Assembly (NCBI GenBank): GCA_934102335.1
Contig: CAKOSP010000002.1
Coordinates: 128,203-192,202 of the forward strand
DNA: 64,000 nt
Source of the DNA: an uncultured Bacilli bacterium
GTDB lineage: Bacteria > Bacillota_I > Bacilli_A > RF39 > UBA660
Reading direction: 5' to 3'
Part shown: piece by piece, positions 25,555 through 34,768 of the stretch
How positions within the stretch are numbered: position 1 is the first letter of the stretch
Layout of the letters: each line of letters starts with the position of its first letter
Notes under the pieces: model-generated
What the model saw: the letters and a program-made list of their open reading frames with translations, nothing else
Told to the model about the DNA's origin: nothing
The model's database searches: none
Program-made: the position numbers and the translations under genes

Positions 25555-25824
25555 TTACTCCTCAGTATTGATAATCTCTAAAATAATACTTTTAATCTCT
25601 TCTAAAACGTCTGGTTCTTCAATTCCTTTTAATTCTAATGAATTTTCATCACTATTTACAACTTCTGAAGTATAAGTAATTATATTACCATTTTCATCTT
25701 CTTTATTTTCAGTGTAAATTAAATAATCTTTACCATTTGATTTTAATTTAAAGTAGCTTAAGACTTCTACTTCTTTTTCTACGCCATTTTCATCAATTAT
25801 ATTTAATGTTTCTTTACCTTCCAT
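25555..25824 (-). CDS. DUF1292 (YrzB-like) protein
   Basis: An 89-residue acidic protein. The order IIDENGVEKEVEVLSYFKL, KDYLIYTE, ENGNIITYTSEVV and LKGIEEPDVLEEIKSIILE fits DUF1292, a small beta-rich family common in Bacillota with no settled function. A GAGGAGATGT site precedes 25824. It is the first gene of a two-gene unit with the coiled-coil gene. Confidence 0.8.
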   Translation of the reverse strand: MEGKETLNIIDENGVEKEVEVLSYFKLKSNGKDYLIYTENKEDENGNIITYTSEVVNSDENSLELKGIEEPDVLEEIKSIILEIINTEE

Positions 25825-25889
25825 AAGACATCTCCTCTATTATTAATAATAGCATATATATTAACCTAAAGTCAATTTATGTTCTATTT

Positions 25890-26822
25890 TTATTTTGTCA
25901 ATTGATATTTTAATTCAGTTTTTTCTGATTCACCCAAAAATGATGCTTCTATAGCGTTTAAATTAAAATTTAAAAAGTCATTTTTAGTTAATTTAAAATT
26001 TTCTTTTAAAAGTGTGTATTCTTTTTCTAAAGTTGTATTTGATACAGTACGATTATCGGTATTAATTGTTATTTTCACACCTTTATCAATTAGTTTTTTT
26101 ACTGGGTATTCATCCATATTTTTGTAAACACCTGTATCTAGATTACTTGTTGGACAAACTTCTAACGTAACATTATTTTTTATAATTTTATTTATAGTTT
26201 CCTCTGATTCTATAGCCCTTATGCCATGTCCAATTCTTTTAGCACCGAAAGAGATGGCTTGTTCAATACTTTCTATGCCATCAGCTTCGCCAGCATGAAT
26301 AGTAAAAGGTATATTATCTATTTTTATTATTTCAAATAATTGTTTAAATGTTGCAGTTTTGTATCTGGCTTCATCTCCAGCCAAATCTAAGCCTACAACT
26401 CCTTTATTTAGATAATTTTTAGCTAACTTAACTATTTCCAAATTCTTATCCATACTAAATTGTCTCATCATACATAATATTAATCTTGTTTTAACCTCAG
26501 GAACCTGTCTAAGACCTTCTAATACCGCTTCTACTACTTCTTCTTTAGATAAAACGGATGTATGTAGTAATGGGCAAAATCTAATTTCTGCGTATATTAC
26601 ATCATCTTCGTATAAATCCATGGCTAAAGTTTTAGAAAAATTAATTAAATTTTCTCTAGTTTGTAAAAGCTTTATTGGTAAATCAAATGTATTTAAATAT
26701 TGTTCTAAGCTGGTTTTATTTTTACCTATTAATAAACTTCTAGTTTCATTGTTCATTATTTTGTTAACTTCTGTGGGATTTAATGAACCATCTAAATGAA
26801 CATGTAATTCTATTTTTTTCAT
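25890..26822 (-). CDS. add: adenosine deaminase
   Basis: Converts adenosine to inosine for purine salvage; cytoplasmic zinc enzyme. HVHLDGS (residues 7-13) gives two zinc His ligands, HAGEADG the third His and catalytic Glu, RIGHGI the proton-handling His, and EVCPTSN plus NTDNRTVSNT the last zinc Asp region. At 310 residues it is slightly short but complete. It is a single gene, divergent from the 40-residue gene. Confidence 0.92.
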   Translation of the reverse strand: MKKIELHVHLDGSLNPTEVNKIMNNETRSLLIGKNKTSLEQYLNTFDLPIKLLQTRENLINFSKTLAMDLYEDDVIYAEIRFCPLLHTSVLSKEEVVEAVLEGLRQVPEVKTRLILCMMRQFSMDKNLEIVKLAKNYLNKGVVGLDLAGDEARYKTATFKQLFEIIKIDNIPFTIHAGEADGIESIEQAISFGAKRIGHGIRAIESEETINKIIKNNVTLEVCPTSNLDTGVYKNMDEYPVKKLIDKGVKITINTDNRTVSNTTLEKEYTLLKENFKLTKNDFLNFNLNAIEASFLGESEKTELKYQLTK

Positions 26823-26889
26823 ATTATCACTACTTTCATGTAAATTATAACAAAGATTTTACTTTTTTTATACTAAAATCCAATTATTA

Positions 26890-26898
26890 TGTTATAAT
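26890..26898 (+). promoter_or_regulatory. extended -10 element of the 40-residue gene
   Basis: TGTTATAAT, a perfect TATAAT with an upstream TGn, 22 bases before the ATG at 26921. A matching -35 is weak, as is usual for extended -10 promoters. Confidence 0.6.
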
Positions 26899-26920
26899 AA
26901 TTTCGTATTTGGAGGATTTT

Positions 26921-27043
26921 ATGAGAACATATAAAAAGAGATTACCTGAAGGTAAAAAATATGAGTTTTCTGCTGATAAAGGTGTTAAAATAAAAATTGT
27001 TAACAAAGATTTAGCAAAAAGCAAGAAGAAAAATAATAAATAA
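26921..27043 (+). CDS. 40-residue basic protein
   Basis: MRTYKKRLPEGKKYEFSADK followed by a VKIKIVNKDLAKSKKK tail: very basic, no membrane segment. The GGAGGATTTT site, own -10 element and a terminator right at its end make it a convincing small gene. No family was recognised. A nucleic-acid or ribosome-associated role would fit the charge but is only a guess. Confidence 0.65.
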   Translation: MRTYKKRLPEGKKYEFSADKGVKIKIVNKDLAKSKKKNNK

Positions 27044-27074
27044 AAAAATTAGTAATAAACTTACTAATTTTTTT
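27042..27074. terminator. bidirectional terminator between small gene and clpB
   Basis: AAAAAAATTAGTAA / TTACTAATTTTTTT with a 5-base loop, serving two convergent genes. Confidence 0.85.
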
Positions 27075-29169
27075 ATTTTATAACTATATTATCATTTACA
27101 TAATCTACAGTGATTGTTTCGTTAGATTTTACTTCGTTATTAATTAATTTCTTTGCTAGCTTAGTTTCTAGTTCTTTGTTAACTAATCTTTTTAATGGTC
27201 TTGCTCCAAAAGCCTCATCATAACCATTTTCCACAAAATAATCTTCAGCTTTTTCTGTTAAATTTATTTTAATATTTAAATCTTTTAATCTATTTTCAAT
27301 TTCTTTTATAATTTTTGCAAGTATTTCTCTTAAAACACTTTTATCAAGTTTATTGAACATGATTATATCATCTATACGATTTAAAAACTCTGGTTTAAAG
27401 TAGTGATGTAATTCTTGTTCTACTTTTTCTGGATGGCCTTCTAGGATATATTCACTTCCTACATTAGATGTCATAATAATTATAGTATTCTTAAAATCAA
27501 CTAACCTTCCGTTAGAATCCGTTAATCTTCCATCATCTAGAATTTGTAATAACAAATTTAAAACTTCTGGATGAGCTTTTTCTATTTCATCAAATAAAAC
27601 TATACTATAGGGATTACGTCTTACAGCTTCAGTTAATTGTCCACCTTCTTCGTAACCAATATAACCTGGGGCTGCTCCAATCAATCTTGATACTGAGTAC
27701 TTTTCCATATACTCTGACATATCAATTCTTATCATGTGATGTTCATCATCAAATAACTCATTAGCTAAAGTCTTAGCTACTTCAGTTTTACCTACTCCAG
27801 TTGGACCTAAGAATATAAATGAACCAATTGGTCTATTTGGATCTTTAATGCCACTTCTACTTCTTAAAATAGCGTCACTTACTAATTTTAATGCTTCATC
27901 TTGACCTTTAACTCTTTTTCTTAAATTATCTTCTAGGTGTAATAATTTTTCTTTCTCACTATTAACTAGTTTTGAAATAGGAATATTAGTCCATTTGCTG
28001 ATAACCATAGCAATATCTTCACTTGTAACGACATCACTCAATAGTTTATTATTTGCTTTTAATTTAAGTTCTTGTAATTCTTTTTCTAATTTAGGTATTA
28101 CTCCATGTCTTAATTTAGCAGCATTTTCTAAATCATATTTGTTTTCAGCAATTTCAAGATCATATTTTGCTTTATCTAGTTGTTCTTTTTTTTGGTTTAA
28201 ATTAACATTATAATTTTTTTCTTCTTCCCAAGATTTTTTTAATTCAGATTCTTTTTGTTTTAAATCTTTTAACTCATCATCTATTTTGGCTTTTCTCTTT
28301 AAAGAAAGTTCATCTTTTTCTTTTTTGATAGCTTCTCTTTCAATTTCAAGACGCATTATATTTCTTGTTAATTCATCTAGACTTGTAGGAACGCTATCCA
28401 TTTGAACTCTAATAGTAGCACATGCTTCATCAATTAAATCTATTGCTTTATCTGGTAAAAATCTATCTGTAATATACCTATTAGATAAAGTCGCTGCGCT
28501 TATTAAGGCTTTATCTTGAATAGTAACACCATGATGAATTTCAAATCTTTCCTTTAAACCTCTCAAAATAGTAATGGTGTCCTCAACTGTGGGTTCTTTT
28601 ACTAGTACTTTTTGAAAACGTCTTTCTAGAGCTCCATCTTTTTCAATATATTTTCTATATTCATTTAATGTTGTTGCTCCAATAACGTGAACTTCTCCTC
28701 TAGCTAAAAGAGGTTTTAAAATATTTCCAGCATCCATAGCGCCTTCTAAAGCACCAGCGCCAACTATCATGTGAATTTCATCTATAAACATGATAATTTT
28801 GCCTTCGCTTTTTTTTACCTCATCTAATACCTTTTCTAGTCTTTCTTCAAACTCTCCGCGATATTTTGCACCGGCAATTAAGGCAGCTAAATCTAGTTCC
28901 CATATAGTTTTATCTTTTAAACTGGCAGGAACATCTTGCTTTATTATTCTTTGGGCTAATCCTTCGACAATAGCGGTTTTACCAACACCAGGTTCACCAA
29001 TAAGAACGGGGTTGTTTTTAGTCTTTCTAGAAAGTATTCTTGTGATGCTTCTTATCTCTTCATCCCTTCCTATCACTGGGTCAACCTTTCTTTTTTGAAC
29101 GTCCTTTGTTATATCTCTACCGTATTTTTCTAATACGTTTTCTTCATTTTGCTCATTATTAGTATACAT
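27073..29169 (-). CDS. clpB: ClpB-type disaggregase lacking the N-terminal domain
   Basis: An AAA+ chaperone that pulls apart protein aggregates. The first ATP loop IGEPGVGKT is at residues 58-66 and the second, LGPTGVGKT, at about 455. Walker B segments are MFIDEIHMIVGAGA and VLFDEIEKAHPEV. A ClpB-type coiled-coil middle domain (about 240-365) is present. The protein starts close to the DPVIGRDEEIR linker and has 698 residues, against about 860 for full ClpB, so the substrate-binding N-domain is absent. It is controlled by a CIRCE operator overlapping its promoter. Confidence 0.93.
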   Translation of the reverse strand: MYTNNEQNEENVLEKYGRDITKDVQKRKVDPVIGRDEEIRSITRILSRKTKNNPVLIGEPGVGKTAIVEGLAQRIIKQDVPASLKDKTIWELDLAALIAGAKYRGEFEERLEKVLDEVKKSEGKIIMFIDEIHMIVGAGALEGAMDAGNILKPLLARGEVHVIGATTLNEYRKYIEKDGALERRFQKVLVKEPTVEDTITILRGLKERFEIHHGVTIQDKALISAATLSNRYITDRFLPDKAIDLIDEACATIRVQMDSVPTSLDELTRNIMRLEIEREAIKKEKDELSLKRKAKIDDELKDLKQKESELKKSWEEEKNYNVNLNQKKEQLDKAKYDLEIAENKYDLENAAKLRHGVIPKLEKELQELKLKANNKLLSDVVTSEDIAMVISKWTNIPISKLVNSEKEKLLHLEDNLRKRVKGQDEALKLVSDAILRSRSGIKDPNRPIGSFIFLGPTGVGKTEVAKTLANELFDDEHHMIRIDMSEYMEKYSVSRLIGAAPGYIGYEEGGQLTEAVRRNPYSIVLFDEIEKAHPEVLNLLLQILDDGRLTDSNGRLVDFKNTIIIMTSNVGSEYILEGHPEKVEQELHHYFKPEFLNRIDDIIMFNKLDKSVLREILAKIIKEIENRLKDLNIKINLTEKAEDYFVENGYDEAFGARPLKRLVNKELETKLAKKLINNEVKSNETITVDYVNDNIVIK

Positions 29170-29189
29170 ATCTAATCACCTCATAGTGT

Positions 29190-29217
29190 ATTATACCATA
29201 TATTTAGCACTTGTCAA
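29190..29217 (-). promoter_or_regulatory. promoter of clpB
   Basis: TTGACA (29212-29217), 16-base spacer, TATAAT (29190-29195). The -35 lies inside the CIRCE element, so bound HrcA would block it. Confidence 0.8.
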
Positions 29218-29230
29218 TAGGGAGTGCTAA
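29204..29230. promoter_or_regulatory. CIRCE operator (HrcA site) of clpB
   Basis: TTAGCACTT-N9-GAGTGCTAA, matching TTAGCACTC-N9-GAGTGCTAA with one mismatch. This is the heat-shock operator read by HrcA. Confidence 0.92.
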
Positions 29231-29239
29231 ATATATTTC

Positions 29240-29266
29240 AAAAAAAGAGACTATTTTTTAGTCTCT
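29240..29266 (-). terminator. terminator of the bactofilin-like gene
   Basis: Minus-strand AGAGACTA / TAGTCTCT hairpin with a 5-base loop followed by seven T; it overlaps the stop codon. Confidence 0.75.
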
Positions 29267-30318
29267 CTGTATGCTTTGTATTTAGTAAGATAATAGCCTA
29301 GGCCATATAGTGTTGATAGTATTGATACTATTACGCCTAAAACAGGAATTAAACCTACTATTTTTATAATTAACAGTCCTATAAGTGTAGCTAAATAAAA
29401 GTTAACCTTTTCTCTTTTGTTATTTTTTAATATTACATTTCCTAAGTAGTTTGCTGTTACAGGTAAACTTAAATATAAAAGGACACCATATGCAATAAGA
29501 GCTAAAACACTTATTGGCACACCAACAACTGTTATTAATAAAATTACAGAAATTATTGGTACTACTATTAAAAATGCTAAGCCTAAGCCAATGGTTTTCA
29601 TAGTGTTTTTAAATTCAAATTTTCTTTCAATTTTATTAAACAAAGTTGGAAATATTAAATATAAAATGTAAGCTACGGCAATGTAACAAATTATTGAAAA
29701 AATTGTGCTAGTAACTTTAGACGCGAAATTGTTATCATTTGAATTTTCATTAACATGATATGTTACTAATTTTTCAGCAGGAACATTTTCAATTCCACTT
29801 ATCTTAGCATTTTCTGGATATTTTATTGTTCCATTAACTTCTGAATCACTAGTTATGATTATATTTTCAGCTGATAAGAAAAGATTTCCGTTGATATTTT
29901 TGGAATTAATAGTTAAGTTTTTAGCGCTTATAAATGCATTTCCATTTATATCAGCATTTATGTTGATATCTGATGCTGCTAGATATAAGTCTCTGTTTAT
30001 CAAAGCCTCTTTGGCAATATTAATAGTATTACCTGCAATAAAAACGTCTTTTTCACTTTTTCCATTAAAATTAATTAAATTACCTGCAATAAATGAATAT
30101 TCACTTGTTCCATTGTAATTTATAGAGTTTCCAGCAGTAAATAATAAACCATCTATTTCCATATCATTTTGTAAAGCATTTCCCGCACTAAAGTAATTGT
30201 GAGTCACAATTCCAGTATCATGTACAACGTTGCCGGCATTTACATATTTATCTGTTGCAAATACTTGTAAGGGAATTAAACTTATCATCAAAAGTAAGTA
30301 TTTATATATTTTTTTCAT
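29251..30318 (-). CDS. membrane protein with bactofilin-like repeat domain
   Basis: A 355-residue protein. It has a signal sequence (residues 1-20), then a ~150-residue repeat domain of the form xxxAGNxIxxx (YSFAGNLINF-like repeats, DVFIAGNTINI, LYLAASDININ, NGNAFISAKNL, NGNLFLSAENI). This resembles the beta-helix of bactofilins and polymer-forming proteins, but here it is on the outside. Four hydrophobic helices follow (about 205-230, 245-275, 277-300 and 315-345). The start at 30318 follows GGAGGAA. It follows tuf after a terminator. A role in envelope organisation is inference. Confidence 0.75.
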   Translation of the reverse strand: MKKIYKYLLLMISLIPLQVFATDKYVNAGNVVHDTGIVTHNYFSAGNALQNDMEIDGLLFTAGNSINYNGTSEYSFIAGNLINFNGKSEKDVFIAGNTINIAKEALINRDLYLAASDININADINGNAFISAKNLTINSKNINGNLFLSAENIIITSDSEVNGTIKYPENAKISGIENVPAEKLVTYHVNENSNDNNFASKVTSTIFSIICYIAVAYILYLIFPTLFNKIERKFEFKNTMKTIGLGLAFLIVVPIISVILLITVVGVPISVLALIAYGVLLYLSLPVTANYLGNVILKNNKREKVNFYLATLIGLLIIKIVGLIPVLGVIVSILSTLYGLGYYLTKYKAYRETKK

Positions 30319-30333
30319 TTTTCCTCCAAAAAC

Positions 30334-30364
30334 AAAAATGGTAAAAATACTTTTACCATTTTTT
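30334..30364 (-). terminator. terminator of tuf (str operon)
   Basis: AAAAATGGTAAAA / TTTTACCATTTTT, 4-base loop, on the minus strand 13 bases past the tuf stop. Confidence 0.85.
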
Positions 30365-30376
30365 GTGTTCAATAAC

Positions 30377-31543
30377 TTATTTTATAATTTCAGCTACTAC
30401 ACCAGAACCAACAGTTCTTCCACCTTCACGGATAGAGAATTTAGTTCCTTTTTCAAGAGCAACTGGAGCAATTAATTCAACAGTCATTTCAACATTGTCG
30501 CCTGGCATAACCATTTCAACACCACTTGGTAAATCAACAACACCTGTAACATCAGTTGTTCTGAAATAGAATTGTGGTCTGTATCCATTGAAGAATGGAG
30601 TATGTCTTCCACCTTCGTCTTTTGTTAAAACGTATACACTAGCTTTGAAGTTAGTGTGTGGAGTAACGCTACCTGGTTTAGCAAGTACTTGTCCACGTTC
30701 AACATCTTCTCTAGCAACTCCACGAAGTAATACACCAGCGTTGTCACCAGCTTGAGCAAAGTCAAGTGATTTTCTGAACATTTCAATACCTGTAGCAACA
30801 GTTTTCTTAGTTGGTTTTAATCCAACAATTTCAACTTCGTCATTAAGATTTAATACACCACGTTCAACACGTCCTGTAACAACAGTTCCACGTCCTGAAA
30901 TAGTGAATACATCTTCAATACTCATTAAGAATGGTTTTGCAGTATCATGAACTGGAGCATCGATATAATTATCAACAGCATCCATTAAGTCATGAATACT
31001 CTTAACTGCATCTGGATCTCCTTCAAGAGCTTTTAATGCAGATCCTCTAATAATAGGACAATTTCTATCAAATCCATATTCATCTAATAAGTCACGAATT
31101 TCTTCTTCAACTAAATCAAGAAGTTCTGGATCATCAACTTGGTCAGTTTTGTTCATGTAAACAACAATCTTAGGAACACCAACTTGACGAGATAGTAAAA
31201 TATGTTCTCTTGTTTGAGGCATAGGGCCATCAGCAGCAGATACTACTAAGATAGCTCCATCCATTTGTGCTGCACCTGTAATCATGTTCTTAACATAGTC
31301 AGCATGTCCTGGACAGTCAACGTGAGCATAGTGACGTTTAGCAGTCTCATACTCAACGTGAGCAGTATTAATTGTAATACCTCTTTCTCTTTCTTCTGGA
31401 GCTTTATCGATATCTTCATAAGCGACAAATTTTCCAAATTCTTTTGTGATTGCAGCAGTTAATGTTGTTTTACCATGGTCAACGTGTCCAATAGTACCAA
31501 TATTAACGTGCTCTTTTGAACGGTCAAATTTTTCTCTTGCCAT
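30377..31543 (-). CDS. tuf: elongation factor Tu
   Basis: The GTPase that brings aminoacyl-tRNA to the ribosome. GHVDHGKTT (P-loop) is near residue 19, DCPGHADYVKNMITGAAQMD follows, and NKTD and the SALKALEGDP region complete the G domain. At 388 residues it is slightly shorter than the usual ~395. It is the last gene of the str operon and starts behind AAGGAGGAA. Codon use is optimised and GC-richer than in its neighbours, as expected for an abundant protein. Confidence 0.99.
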   Translation of the reverse strand: MAREKFDRSKEHVNIGTIGHVDHGKTTLTAAITKEFGKFVAYEDIDKAPEERERGITINTAHVEYETAKRHYAHVDCPGHADYVKNMITGAAQMDGAILVVSAADGPMPQTREHILLSRQVGVPKIVVYMNKTDQVDDPELLDLVEEEIRDLLDEYGFDRNCPIIRGSALKALEGDPDAVKSIHDLMDAVDNYIDAPVHDTAKPFLMSIEDVFTISGRGTVVTGRVERGVLNLNDEVEIVGLKPTKKTVATGIEMFRKSLDFAQAGDNAGVLLRGVAREDVERGQVLAKPGSVTPHTNFKASVYVLTKDEGGRHTPFFNGYRPQFYFRTTDVTGVVDLPSGVEMVMPGDNVEMTVELIAPVALEKGTKFSIREGGRTVGSGVVAEIIK

Positions 31544-31613
31544 ATAATATTTCCTCCTTACATATATCTATTATATTTTATCTAATGCTTGAATTTTTTT
31601 CAAGTATTATTCA

Positions 31614-33686
31614 TTAATTAACACTATTTTTCTTGATGATTTCTTCAGAAATAGATTTTGGTACTTCTTCGTAATGATCAAGTGTCATAGTGAAGTTTCC
31701 ACGTCCTTGTGTATTTGAACGTAAACTTGTTGCATAACCAAACATTTCTGATAATGGTACCATTGCATCAATTGCTAGGGCATTACCACGAGATTCTTGG
31801 CCTAGAGGCTTACCTCTTCTAGAAGTTAAGTCTCCCATAACATTTCCCATGTATTCATCTGGGATAATTACTTCAACCTTCATAATTGGTTCAAGTAATA
31901 CTGGTTTACATTTTTTAGCAGCTTCTTTTAAAGCAAATGAAGCAGCAATTTTGAATGCCATTTCTGATGAGTCTACATCATGGTAAGATCCATCAAATAA
32001 TGTGGCTTTAACATCTACAACTGGATAACCAGCAATCATACCACCAGCCATAGCTTCTTGTAATCCTTTGTCAGTAACTGGAATATATTCACGTGGAACT
32101 ACTCCGCCAACAATAGCATCAACGAATTCGTATCCTTTTTCAGGATTTGGTTCAAATTTAACCCATACGTGACCATATTGTCCACGACCACCTGATTGTT
32201 TAATGTATTTTCCTTCACAATCAGCTGCCATAGTAATTGTTTCACGATAAGCAACTTGTGGACGTCCAACATTTGCTTCAACGTTAAATTCTCTTCTCAT
32301 ACGATCTACTAAAACGTCTAAGTGTAACTCACCCATACCGCTTATTACAACTTGTCCAGTTTCAGCATCTGTTTTATATCTGAAAGTTGGATCTTCTTCA
32401 GCTAATTTTTGTAAAGCTACTGTCATTTTTTCTTGATCAGCTTTAGATTTTGGTTCAATAGCTTCATCAATTACTGGCAATGGGAATTCCATACCTTTCA
32501 TTATAACAGGATTTTTTTCATCACACAATGTGTCTGCTGTTGTAGTAGATTTTAAACCAACTAAAGCAGCAATTTCACCTGTATATACTTCGCTAATTTC
32601 TTTTCTTGTATTAGCATGCATTTGTAAAATACGTCCAACACGTTCTTTTACATTCTTAGTACTATTTAAAATATATGAACCGCTTGTTAAGTGTCCTGAA
32701 TATACTCTAAAGAAAGCTAATCTTCCAACAAATGGGTCTGCAGCAATTTTAAATGCCATTGCAGTAAATGGTTCTGAATCAGATGGGTGACGTAATACAT
32801 CCTTTCCATCTTTGTCATAACATTCAATTGCTTCAATATCTGTTGGTGCAGGTAAATAATCTATTACTGCATCTAATGCTAATTTAACACCGATATTAAA
32901 GTGAGCTGTTCCACATAATACTGGGAAGAAATCAACTGACAATACACCTTTTCTGATACATTTTTTAATTTCTTCAACTGTAAGTTCTTCACCATTTAAG
33001 TATTTTTCCATTATAGCATCGTCATATTCAACAACTTGTTCTAATAGTTCTGCTCTTTTTTCTTCAACTTCTGCTTTAAGATCTTCCGGAATTTCAATTT
33101 CTTGCATATTTTCATGTTGTTCTTTATCAAAATGATAAGCTTTCATTGAAACTAAATCGACAATGCCATCAAAATTTCCTTCCATACCTATAGGCCATTG
33201 AATAGGAGCATATTTAACTGCTAATCTTTCTTTTATAGTTTTTAAACAGTAACTGAAATCTGCACCAATTTTATCCATCTTATTAGAAAATATTATTCTT
33301 GGAACTTTATATTCAGTTGCTTGTCTCCATACTGTTTCAGTTTGAGGTTCAACACCAGCTTGAGTATCTAGTATTGTTATAGCACCGTCTAAAACTTTTA
33401 ATGATCTTTGTACTTCTACAGTAAAGTCTACGTGTCCTGGGGTATCAATTATATTTAATCTATATCCCTTCCAATGTGCTGTAGTAGCTGCTGATGTAAT
33501 TGTTATACCACGTTCTTTTTCTTGTTCCATCCAGTCCATTTGTGACTCACCATCATGAGTTTCACCAATTTTATGAGTAATACCTGTATGGAATAGTACT
33601 CTTTCTGTAAATGTAGTTTTACCGGCATCAATGTGAGCCATGATACCAATATTTCTTAATTTGTCTAACGCAACATCTCTAGCCAT
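31614..33686 (-). CDS. fusA: elongation factor G
   Basis: The GTPase that drives ribosome translocation. AHIDAGKTT is near residue 17, DTPGHVDF and NKMDKIGADF complete the G site, and GMGELHLDVLVDRMRREFNV and RGQYGHVWVKF mark domains III and IV. The length of 690 residues is typical. It starts seven bases after rpsG and ends 70 bases before tuf. The order rpsL-rpsG-fusA-tuf is the classical str operon. Confidence 0.99.
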   Translation of the reverse strand: MARDVALDKLRNIGIMAHIDAGKTTFTERVLFHTGITHKIGETHDGESQMDWMEQEKERGITITSAATTAHWKGYRLNIIDTPGHVDFTVEVQRSLKVLDGAITILDTQAGVEPQTETVWRQATEYKVPRIIFSNKMDKIGADFSYCLKTIKERLAVKYAPIQWPIGMEGNFDGIVDLVSMKAYHFDKEQHENMQEIEIPEDLKAEVEEKRAELLEQVVEYDDAIMEKYLNGEELTVEEIKKCIRKGVLSVDFFPVLCGTAHFNIGVKLALDAVIDYLPAPTDIEAIECYDKDGKDVLRHPSDSEPFTAMAFKIAADPFVGRLAFFRVYSGHLTSGSYILNSTKNVKERVGRILQMHANTRKEISEVYTGEIAALVGLKSTTTADTLCDEKNPVIMKGMEFPLPVIDEAIEPKSKADQEKMTVALQKLAEEDPTFRYKTDAETGQVVISGMGELHLDVLVDRMRREFNVEANVGRPQVAYRETITMAADCEGKYIKQSGGRGQYGHVWVKFEPNPEKGYEFVDAIVGGVVPREYIPVTDKGLQEAMAGGMIAGYPVVDVKATLFDGSYHDVDSSEMAFKIAASFALKEAAKKCKPVLLEPIMKVEVIIPDEYMGNVMGDLTSRRGKPLGQESRGNALAIDAMVPLSEMFGYATSLRSNTQGRGNFTMTLDHYEEVPKSISEEIIKKNSVN

Positions 33687-33692
33687 AGTTTA

Positions 33693-34160
33693 TTACCATC
33701 TGTAATGAGCAAATGCTTTATTTGCTTCAGCCATTTTATGAGTGTCTTCGCGCTTTTTAACAGCACCGCCAACTCCTTTAGCAGCGTCCATAATTTCGTT
33801 TGCTAAATTTTCGGCCATACCCTTTCCATTTCTTAATCTTGCATAATTTACTAACCAACGTAAACCTAATTCTTGAGCTCTTGCATCACTAACTTCCATA
33901 GGAACTGAATAGTTTGATCCACCAACTCTACGAGATTTGATTTCTAATGCTGGTTTAATATTTTCCATTGCTTTATTAAATACTTCAACTGGATCTTCGT
34001 TTGTAGTTGCCTTAACTATTTCAAAAGCCTCATAAAGTATGTTTTGAGCAACACCTTTTTTACCATCTTTCATAATTTGGTTAACTAATTTAGTTACCAC
34101 TTTTGAATTATAAATAGGATCTGGTAAAACGTCTCTTTTAACTGCACTTCTTTTACGCAT
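33693..34160 (-). CDS. rpsG: 30S ribosomal protein S7
   Basis: Binds the 3' domain of 16S rRNA and starts assembly of the 30S head. The 155-residue protein has MRKRSAVKRDVLPDPIYNSK at the start, RRVGGSNYSVPMEV in the middle and the KMAEANKAFAHYRW end, all standard. It lies between rpsL and fusA with short gaps. Confidence 0.99.
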   Translation of the reverse strand: MRKRSAVKRDVLPDPIYNSKVVTKLVNQIMKDGKKGVAQNILYEAFEIVKATTNEDPVEVFNKAMENIKPALEIKSRRVGGSNYSVPMEVSDARAQELGLRWLVNYARLRNGKGMAENLANEIMDAAKGVGGAVKKREDTHKMAEANKAFAHYRW

Positions 34161-34183
34161 TTTTTATCCTCCTTTACTTTCTA

Positions 34184-34597
34184 TTAATTTTTTGGTTTTT
34201 TAGCGCCGTATTTACTACGACCTTGTTTACGATCTTGAACACCGTGAGTATCTAAAGTACCACGAACAATATGATAACGAACACCGATTAAGTCCTTAAC
34301 ACGTCCACCTCTTACTAAAACAACACTGTGTTCTTGTAAATTGTGTCCTTCGCCTGGAATATAAGCATCGATTTCTTTACCGTTAGATAATCTAACACGA
34401 GCATACTTTCTTAATGCTGAGTTTGGTTTCTTTGGAGTCTTAGTACCTACACGAGTACAAACACCTCTTTTTTGAGGGCTTGATGTTTCAGTAGTTTTTC
34501 TTTCTAAAGTATTATATCCAATATTTAATACTGGACTTTTGCTCTTTCTAGTTTTCTTTCCACGACCTTTTTTAACAAGTTGGTTAATTGTTGCCAT
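34184..34597 (-). CDS. rpsL: 30S ribosomal protein S12
   Basis: A decoding-centre protein of 137 residues from MATINQLVKKGR. It has PQKRGVCTRVGTKTPKKPNS with the usual Lys at the streptomycin site, PGEGHNLQEHSVVLVRGGRV and the YGAKKPKN end. I chose the start at 34597 because AAGGAGG lies just upstream; an earlier ATG at 34636 would add an atypical leader. First gene of the str operon. Confidence 0.99.
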   Translation of the reverse strand: MATINQLVKKGRGKKTRKSKSPVLNIGYNTLERKTTETSSPQKRGVCTRVGTKTPKKPNSALRKYARVRLSNGKEIDAYIPGEGHNLQEHSVVLVRGGRVKDLIGVRYHIVRGTLDTHGVQDRKQGRSKYGAKKPKN

Positions 34598-34680
34598 GTA
34601 TCCTCCTTCCATGTCCACACATCCTGGTGTGTCCAATTTCCTTTAAAATCAAGTTCTACCTAGGCAGAACTCAATTAAAA
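34598..34680 (-). promoter_or_regulatory. rpsL leader with two hairpins
   Basis: A near-perfect 20-base palindrome, AGTTCTgCCTAGGtAGAACT on the minus strand (34652-34671), followed by a T-rich stretch, and a small CACAC / GTGTG hairpin (about 34610-34630) in front of the AGGAGG site. Leader regulation of the operon is likely but not proven; a strong promoter was not pinned down. Confidence 0.5.
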
Positions 34681-34741
34681 ATGCAAACATAATATATCAT
34701 TTTATTTATTTAATGTCAATTAAAAAAAGATATATTTTAAT

Positions 34742-34768
34742 AAAAAAAAGGAACTTTTTTGTTCCTTT
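34742..34768 (-). terminator. terminator of the 38-residue gene
   Basis: AAAGGAAC / GTTCCTTT with a 6-base loop, followed on the minus strand by eight T. Confidence 0.8.
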
